Positions 17,412 through 26,030 of a stretch of 64,000 nucleotides of DNA are shown here, in pieces. Under the pieces are notes generated by a model. The model did not search any database, was not told where the DNA came from, and saw only the letters and a list, made by a program, of their open reading frames with translations. This stretch comes from Methanolacinia paynteri (GTDB lineage: Archaea; Halobacteriota; Methanomicrobia; Methanomicrobiales; Methanomicrobiaceae). The translations under genes were made by a program, and so were the position numbers. The first letter of the stretch is position 1, and each line of letters starts with the position of its first letter. Location: positions 38,496 to 102,495 of the forward strand of contig NZ_KN360925.1 of NCBI RefSeq assembly GCF_000784355.1. Reading direction: 5' to 3'.

Positions 17412-17713
17412 GGGAACGCGAGCCGGGTTGGAATTACGTGTCCTGCCGGCACCTGGAACTCCTCCTCCACCCTGCAACCCTGTGGGCACCAGACGTCCAT
17501 GGTAAGTCTGCTCCCTTCCGGGCCTGAACCGGTCCCCACGGCAAAAAGTCTCCATTCCCTCCGGAATATCGATCCTCCTCCGCTAGTCTCACAGGACAAG
17601 GCTTCTCAGTTGGAATTATCAGGCTATGACAAGATCGCCAAAGCCGTCCCGGTCATTCGCCCCCCGCATAATGGCGGTTTCGGGTTACAGGTGACGCCTA
17701 ACCACCCGGGCTA
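17412..17713 (-). ncRNA. ffs: Archaeal signal recognition particle RNA (7S RNA)
   Basis: Read on the minus strand, the roughly 300-nt region contains the universally conserved helix-8 hairpin GGCCCGGAAGGGAGCAG with its GGAA tetraloop. The 5' end (AGCCCGGGTGGTTAGGC) pairs with the 3' end (CCAACCCGGCT) to form helix 1, and the 5' domain is well placed. A run of five T on the minus strand at 17410-17406 follows as terminator. AT-rich promoter sequence lies at 17719-17750. Ends are accurate to about 10 bases. It is the scaffold for SRP19/SRP54 in co-translational membrane targeting. Long frames through it are artefacts. Confidence 0.93.
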
Positions 17714-17733
17714 GTTCCCAATATATTTTAATC

Positions 17734-18771
17734 TTAAGGAATAAAAGCATCACCGCCAAAAGCGGCCTTCCACCGGGAGACGATCCGCTTCGTCTTTTCC
17801 CGGTTATCCTTGCCGAATACATCGATTGCGGCAAGCCTTCGTCCTTCGGGGATGAAATCGCCGGCATTCATATAATCTCCCCATAAAATGACTGTTTTCC
17901 TCTCCACGCCCTCTGACTCGGCGATCTCCACCGTTTCCGCTGAGATTCGTCGATCACCCGGACGGCATGACCCGGCGAACGCGATTTCGCCGGTCCCGGT
18001 AAGGCAACGGTTCGCATGAATATTTACAGCCGACCAGAATGCCGCAGGGTACCAGGCGTCATTGAATACGACCGAAGGCACACCGGCAAGAAGTGCTGCA
18101 ATTCCGAGAGTTCCGGCACCGCAGCAGGCGTCGATGAATACATCCGGCCCGTTCTCATCGATCATCTTTTCAACAGTTCTTATCTTCAGACCTGTTCCTC
18201 TCGGGAATTCTATATGAAGGAGAGACTGCTGTTTATAGACCGCAAAAGCTCCCCCTGAACTCCTGAATATATCGGCACGAACATCGCACCCGGCAAGAAG
18301 TTCGTTTTCGGACGAAGACGAAAGGTCGTCCCCGGATATTCCCGGAACGACCTCCATGTCTTTGATAACTCCTTTTATCTCCGGGACTTCAGCGACAAGC
18401 CTTTCAGCTGTTTTTTTGTCGGCATGGCAGGTCAGGAGAACAAGAGATCTTCGGGGTAAAAAAGGAGGCGACGACAGATCGATTCCCGGCGATATCAGAG
18501 GGATCCCGATTCCTCCCAAAGGGGTATCGGCCTTTATTACGCCCTCCTCCGCCATTATCGCATGGCAATGCGAGAAGACGTCGTCTATGAATCTCTTACC
18601 GCATGACGGGCAGGATTCGGAAGGAGGGAGACCCGCAGGGGGAAGTCTTTTGTCAAGCGGGACGGCGATGCAGTCGCTGCATGGTAAAAAAAGATCTTCC
18701 GCCTCCCGGATGAGCGTTTCGGCATCCTTTACGCAGTCGCCGCCGCAGACAGGACAACTGATGATCGACAT
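17734..18771 (-). CDS. SAM-dependent methyltransferase with N-terminal zinc ribbons
   Basis: A 345-residue protein. The N-terminus carries cysteine knuckles CPVCGG, CSDC and CPSCGKRF, suggesting one or two zinc ribbons. The C-terminal half has a class I SAM-binding loop (FIDACCGAGTLGIAALLAG) and an FND motif typical of the second strand. The architecture suggests an RNA or protein methyltransferase; target unknown. The open frame reaches 18819, but the ATG at 18771 lies two bases after the hxlB stop and yields the zinc-ribbon start MSIISCPVCGG. Confidence 0.8.
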   Translation of the reverse strand: MSIISCPVCGGDCVKDAETLIREAEDLFLPCSDCIAVPLDKRLPPAGLPPSESCPSCGKRFIDDVFSHCHAIMAEEGVIKADTPLGGIGIPLISPGIDLSSPPFLPRRSLVLLTCHADKKTAERLVAEVPEIKGVIKDMEVVPGISGDDLSSSSENELLAGCDVRADIFRSSGGAFAVYKQQSLLHIEFPRGTGLKIRTVEKMIDENGPDVFIDACCGAGTLGIAALLAGVPSVVFNDAWYPAAFWSAVNIHANRCLTGTGEIAFAGSCRPGDRRISAETVEIAESEGVERKTVILWGDYMNAGDFIPEGRRLAAIDVFGKDNREKTKRIVSRWKAAFGGDAFIP

Positions 18772-18773
18772 GA

Positions 18774-19388
18774 CTACTGGATATTCGAGAGCCTTTTCAT
18801 TACTTCTTCGATGCCGCACTTTCTTATATCCATTATATCGGCGATTAAAGCGTCTGAAAATATCATCGCTGCGGTCTCGAAGAAAGTGCCGATTGCAGCC
18901 AGCGGATGAGAGAGTGATTTGTAGCCCCCGGTAAGCTGCCTCACTTCAAATGTGTTGGGCCATTCATGATCCTCAGGAGGCTCGGCAGGGATTTCAACGG
19001 TATAATCGGCAAGTTTTCCAATTCTTGAACCACTGTGCGATGTAATCACGCAGAGAGTTCCGCCGAGAGCCTTCGTGGATTCGGCTATGTCGACCATCGA
19101 GTTCGTCTCGCCCGTGCCCGAAAATACCACCACCGCATCCCCGGGCTCCATGGCCGGAGTGACAGTCTCTCCCACTACGTAACTCTCAAGGCCGATATGC
19201 ATAAGCCGCATGGCAAACGCCCTGGCAATGAGGCCGGATCTTCCCGCACCCGCAACATAGATCCTGCGGGCCGTGAGTATTGCGGATGTAAAAGAACTGA
19301 TCTCATCGTCAGATATCTCCTCGATGCGGCGGCTTATCTCATCGGTCATGGTTCTCATATTCATTTTTACATCGCCGCAGCCGCTCAT
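18774..19388 (-). CDS. hxlB: 6-phospho-3-hexuloisomerase (SIS domain)
   Basis: A 204-residue SIS-domain isomerase: YVAGAGRSGLIARAFAMRL, VFSGTGETNSMV and the C-terminal GTFFETAAMIFSDALIADIM match PHI/HxlB. In archaea it converts hexulose-6-phosphate to fructose-6-phosphate in the reverse ribulose-monophosphate pathway that supplies pentoses. hxlA is not in the window. A TATA box at 19411-19421 lies 26-28 bases before the ATG at 19388, so the transcript is probably leaderless. The zinc-ribbon methyltransferase gene follows two bases after the stop. Confidence 0.92.
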   Translation of the reverse strand: MSGCGDVKMNMRTMTDEISRRIEEISDDEISSFTSAILTARRIYVAGAGRSGLIARAFAMRLMHIGLESYVVGETVTPAMEPGDAVVVFSGTGETNSMVDIAESTKALGGTLCVITSHSGSRIGKLADYTVEIPAEPPEDHEWPNTFEVRQLTGGYKSLSHPLAAIGTFFETAAMIFSDALIADIMDIRKCGIEEVMKRLSNIQ

Positions 19389-19410
19389 GATGATAGTTAA
19401 GACAGGGTAC

Positions 19411-19421
19411 TATATAATATA
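19411..19421 (-). promoter_or_regulatory. TATA box of hxlB
   Basis: TATATTATATA on the minus strand, centred 28 bases upstream of the hxlB ATG. This spacing puts the transcription start at or next to the start codon, consistent with leaderless translation. Confidence 0.6.
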
Positions 19422-19572
19422 ATTCAGTTTGTTTACGCTGTAAAAACGGATCCAGCCATTCATTTCAGGTTATTGATCTTTAGAAGAAAAGGTATTTTCA
19501 CTTTCACTCTCCGCACGGGCTCCCGTTATATAGGCAACAGGGGTATCTTCAGACATAAAAAGGAGAGAAGCC

Positions 19573-19992
19573 ATGATGCAGAAATCAGGATATATGCAGG
19601 TCTCAAACGCACCTGCATATGATCCTTCGGGAAGAAAGTGCAGGATAATCGAGATATCGATCGACAGCGGCAGATATGCAGTAGAAGCCAGCGAGCTCTC
19701 AAAGCTCCTCCTCTACGGCAGGAGATGCCAGGTCAGGCACATATCCCAGCATTTCGGAAAACATCTTGGTGAGACAGCAGGATCCGTATCCCTCTCCTTC
19801 TCAAAGAAAGGTCTTATCCTTGAGATCTTTCCCGGACACAGGTACATGATCGCGAAAGGCGGGGTGGAGAACATGCTCGGAGGATACATTCGTTACACGA
19901 AGATATCCGCTATGCATGCCCCGGAGAGCGGAATTCATTCCTGCAACAGCCCGACGATCCAGTCGACCATCACACCCTGGGTTGCGGTCTGA
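19573..19992 (+). CDS. Hypothetical protein
   Basis: A 139-residue protein of unknown family. GGAGAG directly upstream gives a clear ribosome site for the ATG at 19573. The middle part (ISIDSGRYAVEASELSKLLL) and SVSLSFSKKGLILEIFPGHRYMI look like beta-rich folds; there are no membrane spans and only two cysteines. It lies alone between the divergent hxlB and a methyltransferase gene. Confidence 0.75.
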   Translation: MMQKSGYMQVSNAPAYDPSGRKCRIIEISIDSGRYAVEASELSKLLLYGRRCQVRHISQHFGKHLGETAGSVSLSFSKKGLILEIFPGHRYMIAKGGVENMLGGYIRYTKISAMHAPESGIHSCNSPTIQSTITPWVAV

Positions 19993-20055
19993 ACAATCTC
20001 TTGATTTTTCTCTTTCCCGGATACAAGATATAAGATCAGGCCCCACCTTTTTTAC

Positions 20056-20694
20056 GTGACAGGATCTTTCAGCGGGTGGGAGAAACATTACAGAAAGCAC
20101 CGGCAGCCCTGGGCGGGAACGGTCCCCGATCGACCCGTTATTCCGGAAGGATCTGTAGTGCTGGAAGCCGGATGCGGAAACGGAAAATTTCTGAAAGAGC
20201 TTCTTAAAGACAACATCAAAATTTGTGCGTTCGATTTTTCAGAAAAAGCAGTTGATACATGCAAAAAAGATATCTCATGCTGCAATACAGGGAGGAGGGC
20301 GGACCTTCTGACTGCCGACTGCACAGACCTTCCCTTCAGGGACTCTGCCTTCGATACTGCCTTTTACAGGCACGTGACCGGACATCTTGATGAAACGGGC
20401 AGGAAGAAATCAGCAGGCGAATGCACACGGGTACTGAAGGACGGAGGACTCCTTTATTTCACCGGGTTCTCGGTCGAAGACATGAGGGCCGGAAACGGAG
20501 TTGAAACCGAACAGAACTCGTTCCTCAGGGGCAACGGTATACTGACACACTATTTTACGGAAGAGGAGGTCAGACGGCTCTTTCCGGGGCTTGACGAAAT
20601 ATCAGTAAAAACAATACGATGGAATATGAGGGTCAGGGGAACGGATCATGCAAGAGCCGAAATAAACGCAGTTTTCAGGAAGAGTCGCCGCTGA
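20056..20694 (+). CDS. Class I SAM-dependent methyltransferase
   Basis: A 212-residue small-molecule-type methyltransferase: VLEAGCGNGKFLKEL (35-49) is the SAM loop, CAFDFSEKAVD the acidic second strand, and TADCTDLPFRDSAFD the motif before the catalytic region; VLKDGGLLYF follows. Substrate unknown. Start is GTG at 20056, placed so that WEKHYRKHRQPW opens the protein as in relatives. Its last 20 bases overlap the 3' end of the convergent IMPACT-family gene. Confidence 0.87.
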   Translation: MTGSFSGWEKHYRKHRQPWAGTVPDRPVIPEGSVVLEAGCGNGKFLKELLKDNIKICAFDFSEKAVDTCKKDISCCNTGRRADLLTADCTDLPFRDSAFDTAFYRHVTGHLDETGRKKSAGECTRVLKDGGLLYFTGFSVEDMRAGNGVETEQNSFLRGNGILTHYFTEEEVRRLFPGLDEISVKTIRWNMRVRGTDHARAEINAVFRKSRR

Positions 20695-21070
20695 CGCTTC
20701 CGGACTCCAGATAATGCTCCACGGCAGCATTGCCGGCATCACGAAAGGCACGCGACACACCTGCCGGCCCGAGTTTTATCCCCCCGAATACTCTCGATAC
20801 AGCCAGGCAATGGCTGTCGAGATTCTTTTGAACGAGAATATCAAGAAGGACTCTCCCGGGACGGCCAACCTCCCCGTCGTTTCCGAAAGCGGTGCTCACG
20901 GAATTTCCTGACGAATAACGGGCGGCATAACAGTGATGAGCGGCTTTTTTATACAATTCCCTTTGAATTCTGTTAATCGCCGCTACGTCTTCCTCCGATT
21001 CAATCAGGTAAAGATGAGCGAAGAACCTTGACTTTCTGACCTCGTATTTTATCGCAGAAAGCTCCTTCAT
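20675..21070 (-). CDS. IMPACT/YigZ N-terminal-like protein
   Basis: A 131-residue protein matching the first domain of the YigZ/IMPACT family: VRKSRFFAHLYLIESEEDV, HHCYAARY, GRVLLDILVQKNL and VSRVFGGIKLGPAGVSRAF. The bacterial C-terminal domain is absent, as is common in archaea. The usual DGEPxGTAGRP loop is altered here to NDGEVGRPGR. Function uncertain; yeast relatives affect translation control. It overlaps the convergent methyltransferase by 20 bases. Confidence 0.85.
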   Translation of the reverse strand: MKELSAIKYEVRKSRFFAHLYLIESEEDVAAINRIQRELYKKAAHHCYAARYSSGNSVSTAFGNDGEVGRPGRVLLDILVQKNLDSHCLAVSRVFGGIKLGPAGVSRAFRDAGNAAVEHYLESGSVSGDSS

Positions 21071-21197
21071 AACTTAGATTACGCCTGCGGCGGAAAAATA
21101 ATTTCCCGGCATCACCCCGGAAACAGGCAGAAACAATTACATAGTAATTTCAGTTAAATAAAGGTATAAATGCATTATATGCCGGAGAGATAAAAGG

Positions 21198-21872
21198 ATG
21201 AAGATTAAGCCAGGGAAGATAATCACCCTCATACTTCAGATATTAATAGTCCTGATAATCGTCGCCAGTTTTTACACAGGAGATTATTTCTTTGCAATCG
21301 GGGGAGTTTTTGCATTCTTCCTGACAATAGTGCCTTATATAGTCGAAAAGGAATTCTGCCTGGTAATACCCTGGTGGCTTACATTCCTGATTGTCCTCTC
21401 GCTCTACATCCACCTCGCGGGTGAATATTACTCATGGTATATGCTCTTCTACCCGTACTATGACAAATTTGCCCACACGATATCCGGAATTACGGTAGGC
21501 CTCCTCGGATTCACGGCAGTTCTGCTCATCGACAGGTATACGGAGAACAACTTCAACAGGCCCCTTATCATCTTTATGATATTCATGCTAACCATGGCCT
21601 TCGGCGCGATCTGGGAAATAATCGAATTTACGATGGATACTTTCTTCCTGTACGGCAACCCGATGCAGCACGGCAATACGGACACGATGCTTGATATGAT
21701 CTTCGTCATGTTCGGCGCGATTATCGTAGCGGCCCTCGGAAATTTCTACCTGAGAAAGATGAGTAAGCTTGATTTAAGTCAGCTTCTTGCAGGAAATCCG
21801 GATCTGGACAGGTATGCGCACCCGGCAGAGGAAAAAGCCAAAAATGACGCTGAAGAGCACCGAGATCAGTAG
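21198..21872 (+). CDS. Polytopic membrane protein, YjdF/DUF2238-like
   Basis: A 224-residue membrane protein with about six spans followed by a hydrophilic, acidic tail (AHPAEEKAKNDAEEHRDQ). The conserved-looking pieces YYDKFAHTISGITVGLLG and GAIWEIIEFTMD, with D and H/E inside or at the edge of membrane helices, match the YjdF/DUF2238 group. No function is established. The tail and the tight tRNA downstream show no further context. Confidence 0.75.
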   Translation: MKIKPGKIITLILQILIVLIIVASFYTGDYFFAIGGVFAFFLTIVPYIVEKEFCLVIPWWLTFLIVLSLYIHLAGEYYSWYMLFYPYYDKFAHTISGITVGLLGFTAVLLIDRYTENNFNRPLIIFMIFMLTMAFGAIWEIIEFTMDTFFLYGNPMQHGNTDTMLDMIFVMFGAIIVAALGNFYLRKMSKLDLSQLLAGNPDLDRYAHPAEEKAKNDAEEHRDQ

Positions 21873-22051
21873 CCGAAAGTTGACAACAACACAAAATTAT
21901 ATATCACTATCAGGGATACGTATTAGTGCAGGGTTGTCTTTATCAAACCGTTTTTGCAGACTGCATAAGTGCCCCCCATTGCAGCTGAAACAATGATAAG
22001 GGCAATCCTACGTTACATTATAGAGAAAATTTAGCTCCTTTCCACTTTAAG

Positions 22052-22123
22052 GGGCCTGTAGCTTAGTGGTGGAGCGCCCGGCTCATAACCGGGCGGTCAT
22101 GCGTTCGAATCGCATCAGGCCCA
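22052..22123 (+). tRNA. tRNA with CAU anticodon (elongator Met, or Ile2)
   Basis: A 72-nt cloverleaf: acceptor GGGCCTG/CAGGCCC, D arm GCTT...GAGC, anticodon stem CCCGG/CCGGG with loop CTCATAA (anticodon CAT), T stem ATGCG/CGCAT with TTCGAAT loop, discriminator A, no encoded CCA. The anticodon stem lacks the three G:C pairs in the order seen in initiators, so it is elongator tRNA-Met or the AUA-reading tRNA-Ile whose C34 becomes agmatidine. Sequence alone does not decide. Confidence 0.93.
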
Positions 22124-22333
22124 TTGTCAAGTTCTCACTGTTCTGGTCAATATTCCCGTATTACATCCTTTGCACTACTTCTGCCCCCAGGGTAAAAAGT
22201 GCATGCAAATCTCCCGGAAAAGCATAAAGAACTGATGGCAAGGCAAAAGATTCCTGTTTCGGATTTAAAACAAATTATTGAAATATAAAATTGAGAGTCT
22301 GTGAGGGATAAAAAGCAGGGGTTTTTCAGACCC

Positions 22334-22456
22334 TTACTTTCTGGCCTGCTTTGGTGCCTTGTTATTAAGATTCATTTGATTCGACTTGTTGTCGGCTGCC
22401 GCTTTGTTTGAGGGATTGTTGGGATTTTTTACATCCGCACGTTGATTCTTTGTCAT
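22334..22456 (-). CDS. 40-residue asparagine-rich protein with an internal repeat
   Basis: The frame from ATG 22456 to TAA 22334 encodes 40 residues starting MTKNQRADVKNPNNPSNKAA. The second half (NKSNQMNLNNKAPKQARK) repeats the first loosely: an N-rich unit NxxADxxNPNN...KAA followed by NKSNQMNLNN...KQA. Similar tiny N-P-N-N repeat proteins occur in bacteria without known function (recollection, not checked). Positively charged and probably unstructured. A TATA-like GTATTTACA lies about 28 bases upstream, suggesting a leaderless message. Confidence 0.55.
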   Translation of the reverse strand: MTKNQRADVKNPNNPSNKAAADNKSNQMNLNNKAPKQARK

Positions 22457-22911
22457 AGATCAAAGCTTCTGTTTTTAGGTGTAAATACTTTCTTGTTAAC
22501 CAATTATAATTAATACAGGAGACACAGGTACACATGTAAAGAGACAGGACATCACCCCGGGCCCGGTTTACATAACAGGACCAGGATTTCAAAGATAAAT
22601 AAAAATTTACAAACCCCTGGAATTCGTTGCACTGATCGGTCAGGCATCAACAATATATCGCTTTTCAGGAGAACAATTTTGGAAAACCAGGCAAAACGGC
22701 GATTTTTCATTTCAGGCAATTTTAATCCGGTGCGCTCTTTTTACATAAAAATAACTGCATGGAGAAGGCCCCGGGTATGGCCCCATCCATATGATTACAA
22801 GCCCCTAACAACTAAATCCGGTGTCTGAAGCATTAAGGGCTCTTCAGCAGTGCACCGAAAGTTAATTATAACGATTAATCATTATAATTAATCAAAACCC
22901 GGATGGTGGTA
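22457..22911. other. Intergenic region upstream of the acetate-transporter gene
   Basis: About 450 bases without a supported gene. It contains a GC hairpin-like stretch (ggccccgggtatggcccc, near 22768-22785), an AT-rich promoter area (22862-22895) and the inverted repeat GATTAAT-7-ATTAATC (22873-22879 and 22887-22893) listed separately. Nothing matching a known RNA was seen. Confidence 0.5.
22873..22893 (+). promoter_or_regulatory. Inverted repeat in the promoter of the acetate-transporter gene
   Basis: GATTAAT (22873-22879) and ATTAATC (22887-22893) are exact reverse complements with a CATTATA spacer. The repeat sits 10-20 bases before the start codons and may overlap the TATA element, as a repressor site would. 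Confidence 0.4.
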
Positions 22912-23496
22912 ATGATAGACGAAAAAGACAGGAACAACATCTTTATAATGGACGGTACGGCCAACCCCGGCCCCCTGGGGCTTTTGGGGTTCGGAATGAC
23001 CACTGTGCTCCTGAATCTGCACAACGCGGGTTACTTCGCTCTCGGAAGCATGATCCTCGCAATGGGAATATTCTACGGCGGGCTCGCCCAGATCATCGCA
23101 GGAATAATGGAGTGGAAGAAGAAGAACACATTCGGCACAACGGCCTTCACATCTTACGGCCTGTTCTGGATGAGCTTTGCCGCACTCCTTATAATTCCGG
23201 CTCTCGGCCTCGCTTCTGCCCCCGAAGGAGCTGCAATGGGATGGTACCTCTTCATGTGGGGTCTTTTCACGGCCGTAATGTTCATAGCGACACTCAGGAT
23301 CAACAGGACGCTCCAGTTCGTTTTCGGATCGCTTGCGTTGCTGTTTTTCCTTCTATCGGCAGCAGAGTTCACCGGGAGTGCTCTTATAGGCACTATCGCC
23401 GGATATGAAGGAATCATCTGCGGGCTGTCCGCGGTCTACGGCGGGCTTGCACAGGTCATCAACGAGGTCTACGGGAAGGCTGTCTGCCCTCTCTGA
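22912..23496 (+). CDS. Acetate transporter family protein (GPR1/FUN34/SatP)
   Basis: A six-span membrane protein of 194 residues (197 if started at 22903). The family signature [14 protein letters not shown] lies before the first helix, and [21 protein letters not shown] after the second; [13 protein letters not shown] repeats the motif near the C-terminus. Members carry acetate or succinate as hexameric channels. GGTGGT just before the ATG at 22912 argues for that start. For a methanogen, uptake of acetate as carbon source is the likely role (inference). Confidence 0.9.
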   Translation: MIDEKDRNNIFIMDGTANPGPLGLLGFGMTTVLLNLHNAGYFALGSMILAMGIFYGGLAQIIAGIMEWKKKNTFGTTAFTSYGLFWMSFAALLIIPALGLASAPEGAAMGWYLFMWGLFTAVMFIATLRINRTLQFVFGSLALLFFLLSAAEFTGSALIGTIAGYEGIICGLSAVYGGLAQVINEVYGKAVCPL

Positions 23497-23512
23497 CCTC
23501 TTCTTTAATTTT

Positions 23513-24061
23513 TCAAACTTTCTCAAGCCTTTCAAGAATATTTAAGGCCTTTCTGGCAGATTCCCGCACACGATAATCCTCGTCAGAGAGCATGGGAACG
23601 ATAAATTCTATTGCTTCAGTGCATCCCATCAGGGAGAAAGATTCAGCGGCCGATGCTCTGACATCCCATTTTTTATCATTTAAAAGGCGAAGCATGGGCA
23701 GGGTGGCACTGTCGTCCCTGAGCATTCCAAGAGCCTTCACGGCCCCGAGACGAACCCACTTGTCATCACTTTCGAGGTATGGTATAAGAACAGGTACCGA
23801 CTCGGCACTGCCGAGTTTTCCAAGGGAAAGCATCGCCACATACAGGTATTCAGGCTCCCCGTCGGGATTCATCGATCCGATAAGATGCGGAACCGCACGT
23901 CCGTCTCCGGTATTCCCGAGAGATTCGGCCGCCTTAACCCTGTAGGTGATATGCCGGTGATCCAGCTGGGCGATAAGTATCTCAAAATTCTCCTTCTGCC
24001 TCCTCTCTCTTTCCTTCTCAAGACGTTCCATCGGAGTGCGGCTTTCGGAGTTTATGGTCAT
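23513..24061 (-). CDS. HEAT-repeat protein
   Basis: A 182-residue protein: a charged N-terminal helix (EKERERRQKE) followed by about four HEAT/PBS-lyase-like repeats, each with the pattern VRxxAAExLG...AVPxLIxxL (for example YRVKAAESLGNTGDGRAVPH and WDVRASAAESFSLMG). Such repeats form a protein-binding solenoid. It lies 40 bp downstream of the rhomboid gene on the same strand and is probably co-transcribed, so it may be an adaptor for that protease (inference). Confidence 0.88.
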   Translation of the reverse strand: MTINSESRTPMERLEKERERRQKENFEILIAQLDHRHITYRVKAAESLGNTGDGRAVPHLIGSMNPDGEPEYLYVAMLSLGKLGSAESVPVLIPYLESDDKWVRLGAVKALGMLRDDSATLPMLRLLNDKKWDVRASAAESFSLMGCTEAIEFIVPMLSDEDYRVRESARKALNILERLEKV

Positions 24062-24101
24062 ACGAAATCAGAATCGGTTTTGCGGTATATAGTTCTTGCC
24101 A

Positions 24102-24917
24102 TCACAGGAAAAACCATGCAACAGAGGCCAGAACGAGCACTGCAGATATAACAACAACATAGGATGACCTTTGCAATGGCTTCTCCGAATCAAGGAAAAG
24201 AGCGACAAGACCGGGTATAACAAAACCGAGGGCGAAACCTGCAAAATGGGCAAAAGGGTTGCTCTCCGTGCCCACGTCTGTCAGGATCAAAAAGAACAGG
24301 GACATCATTCCGACAGAAACGGAAAAAAGGACTACCGCTATCTTCATCCTGAGCTCCTGCAGGCCGCCGGGGCCCGACAAATCGTTGGCAGCGAAAAGCT
24401 CGATCATCAGTATGAAGAACAGCAGGAAAAGCAGGAGACCGGTAAAGGCCCAAACAATTCCTGAAAAACCGACACCGAACATAACATATGCCGGGAGGCT
24501 GCCGAGCCTGTAGAAAAATAGTGCAACTCCGGATATGGCGAAAGGGAACACAAAAAAGATCAGGGCAAGGTTAATCGCAAGAAAATTTTCCGGCATGAAG
24601 GAACCCGGCACAGGGATGATGTGATAATAGAGGAACCAGACAAGAAAACCGAATACGAGAAAAGACACGATATTTACATAGAGATGATCGGGAACGGTTG
24701 GATTGTGGGTATAATTTGCAAAGAACATCGACAGGGCGGTCGGGTCAGAATATTGCAGAACGAAATTCCGCAAAATGAAATCACCGGTAAAATTCCCCCC
24801 GAAAACCGCAGACTGAAAGAGATAAAGAGCCACAGGAACGAGAACAAGCAGGAGCAGAAAGAGAGTTTTTCTCAGTCCGAAAGTCTTTAGCTCTCTTAAA
24901 ATATGGTGCAGATCCAT
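24102..24917 (-). CDS. Rhomboid family intramembrane serine protease
   Basis: A 271-residue polytopic protein. The rhomboid active site is visible: H78 and N82 in DHLYVNIVSF (second-helix H-x3-N), the nucleophile S152 in GVGFSGIVWAF (GxSG) and the base H224 in PFAHFAGFALGFV (AHxxGxxxG). Rhomboids cut substrate membrane helices within the bilayer. The frame reaches 24998, but the ATG at 24917 has GGAGGGA upstream, and a minus-strand TATA-like element near 24983-24992 lies inside the longer version, so I reject that one. Confidence 0.85.
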   Translation of the reverse strand: MDLHHILRELKTFGLRKTLFLLLLVLVPVALYLFQSAVFGGNFTGDFILRNFVLQYSDPTALSMFFANYTHNPTVPDHLYVNIVSFLVFGFLVWFLYYHIIPVPGSFMPENFLAINLALIFFVFPFAISGVALFFYRLGSLPAYVMFGVGFSGIVWAFTGLLLFLLFFILMIELFAANDLSGPGGLQELRMKIAVVLFSVSVGMMSLFFLILTDVGTESNPFAHFAGFALGFVIPGLVALFLDSEKPLQRSSYVVVISAVLVLASVAWFFL

Positions 24918-25082
24918 CCTGTTTCGTCCCTCCGCAACAGGGACAGATTTCCCCCCGCGGCAAATAGATACAGTGCATTCATTTCTATTTATATTCAACC
25001 CGTATATCCCCGAACCCCAAACTTATCCTCTACAAAAACATAGATATTATACTGAAACCTAAGTGAGGCTTGTTTTAGGGCA

Positions 25083-26030
25083 ATGAAAGATAATGACCTG
25101 TGCAAAACGCCTGTCATCCAGGCAAGGGTAAAGGCGGGTATGACCGCCGGGGAACTTGTTGAGCAGTTTGGTAAATCGCGGGCTTATAACGCCGGATCTC
25201 TCTGGCATGCGGTAAATATCTATGAAAAGATGCTCTCCGACCCGGAGGTCGTGAAATTCTTCGGTCTTGCAGGTGCCATGGTGCCGGGAGGAATGGGAGG
25301 CATAGTCGAGGACCTGATACTTCAGGGGCACATCGATGTTCTCGTTTCGACGGGGGCAAACCTGACGCACGACGTTATAGAGGCGATCGGGTGCAGGCAC
25401 TACCACGGGACTGAGATCTGCAACGACGTGGAGCTTCGCGACGAGGAGATCAACAGGATATATGATATATTCCTCCCGAACGACGCGTTCATCAAATTCG
25501 AGGAGTTCCTGCAGGGAGTATTCTCGGGCCTTGAAACAGACAAAAAATACGGCATAGCCGATCTCACCAGGACAATAGGCAGAAACCTTGACTCGGGAAT
25601 TCTTGCTGCGGCCGCAAAGAAAGAGGTCCCGGTGTACTGTCCCGCAATACAGGATTCGATGATAGGACTGCAGTACTGGCTCTTTTCACAGATGAATAAG
25701 GTCACGATAGACGCTTTCGCCGATATGCCGTCGCTCATGGATATATGCTTCGGCGCAAAAAAGAGCGGGGCGATGCTGGTTGGCGGGGGAGTCCCGAAAA
25801 ATTATATCTTCCAGTCGATGCTTATGACTCCTAACGGTTTCGACTATGCAGTACAGCTTACCGGTGACAGGCCGGACCTCGGCGGCCTTTCAGGTGCAAC
25901 CCTCGACGAGGCGAAATCCTGGGGAAAACTCACCGGTGAGGCTACAGCACAGACGGTTTACGGCGATGCGACGATCAACCTGCCGCTGATCGTTGCGGCG
26001 ACACTTGAAAGACTGGAGATGCGAAGATGA
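25083..26030 (+). CDS. dys: Deoxyhypusine synthase
   Basis: A 315-residue enzyme with the family features: NIYEKMLSD, GLAGAMVPGGMGG, DVLVSTGANLTHD, YHGTE and the catalytic lysine in GGGVPKNYIFQSML. It transfers the butylamine group of spermidine to a lysine of aIF5A, the first step to hypusine. The stop overlaps the start of pyrF by four bases (ATGA), so the two are translationally coupled. Confidence 0.95.
   Translation: MKDNDLCKTPVIQARVKAGMTAGELVEQFGKSRAYNAGSLWHAVNIYEKMLSDPEVVKFFGLAGAMVPGGMGGIVEDLILQGHIDVLVSTGANLTHDVIEAIGCRHYHGTEICNDVELRDEEINRIYDIFLPNDAFIKFEEFLQGVFSGLETDKKYGIADLTRTIGRNLDSGILAAAAKKEVPVYCPAIQDSMIGLQYWLFSQMNKVTIDAFADMPSLMDICFGAKKSGAMLVGGGVPKNYIFQSMLMTPNGFDYAVQLTGDRPDLGGLSGATLDEAKSWGKLTGEATAQTVYGDATINLPLIVAATLERLEMRR

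Noticed and set aside
17394-17555. N-terminal extension of malate dehydrogenase
   Set aside because: The sequence belongs to the 7S RNA; the family N-terminus starts at the ATG at 17393.
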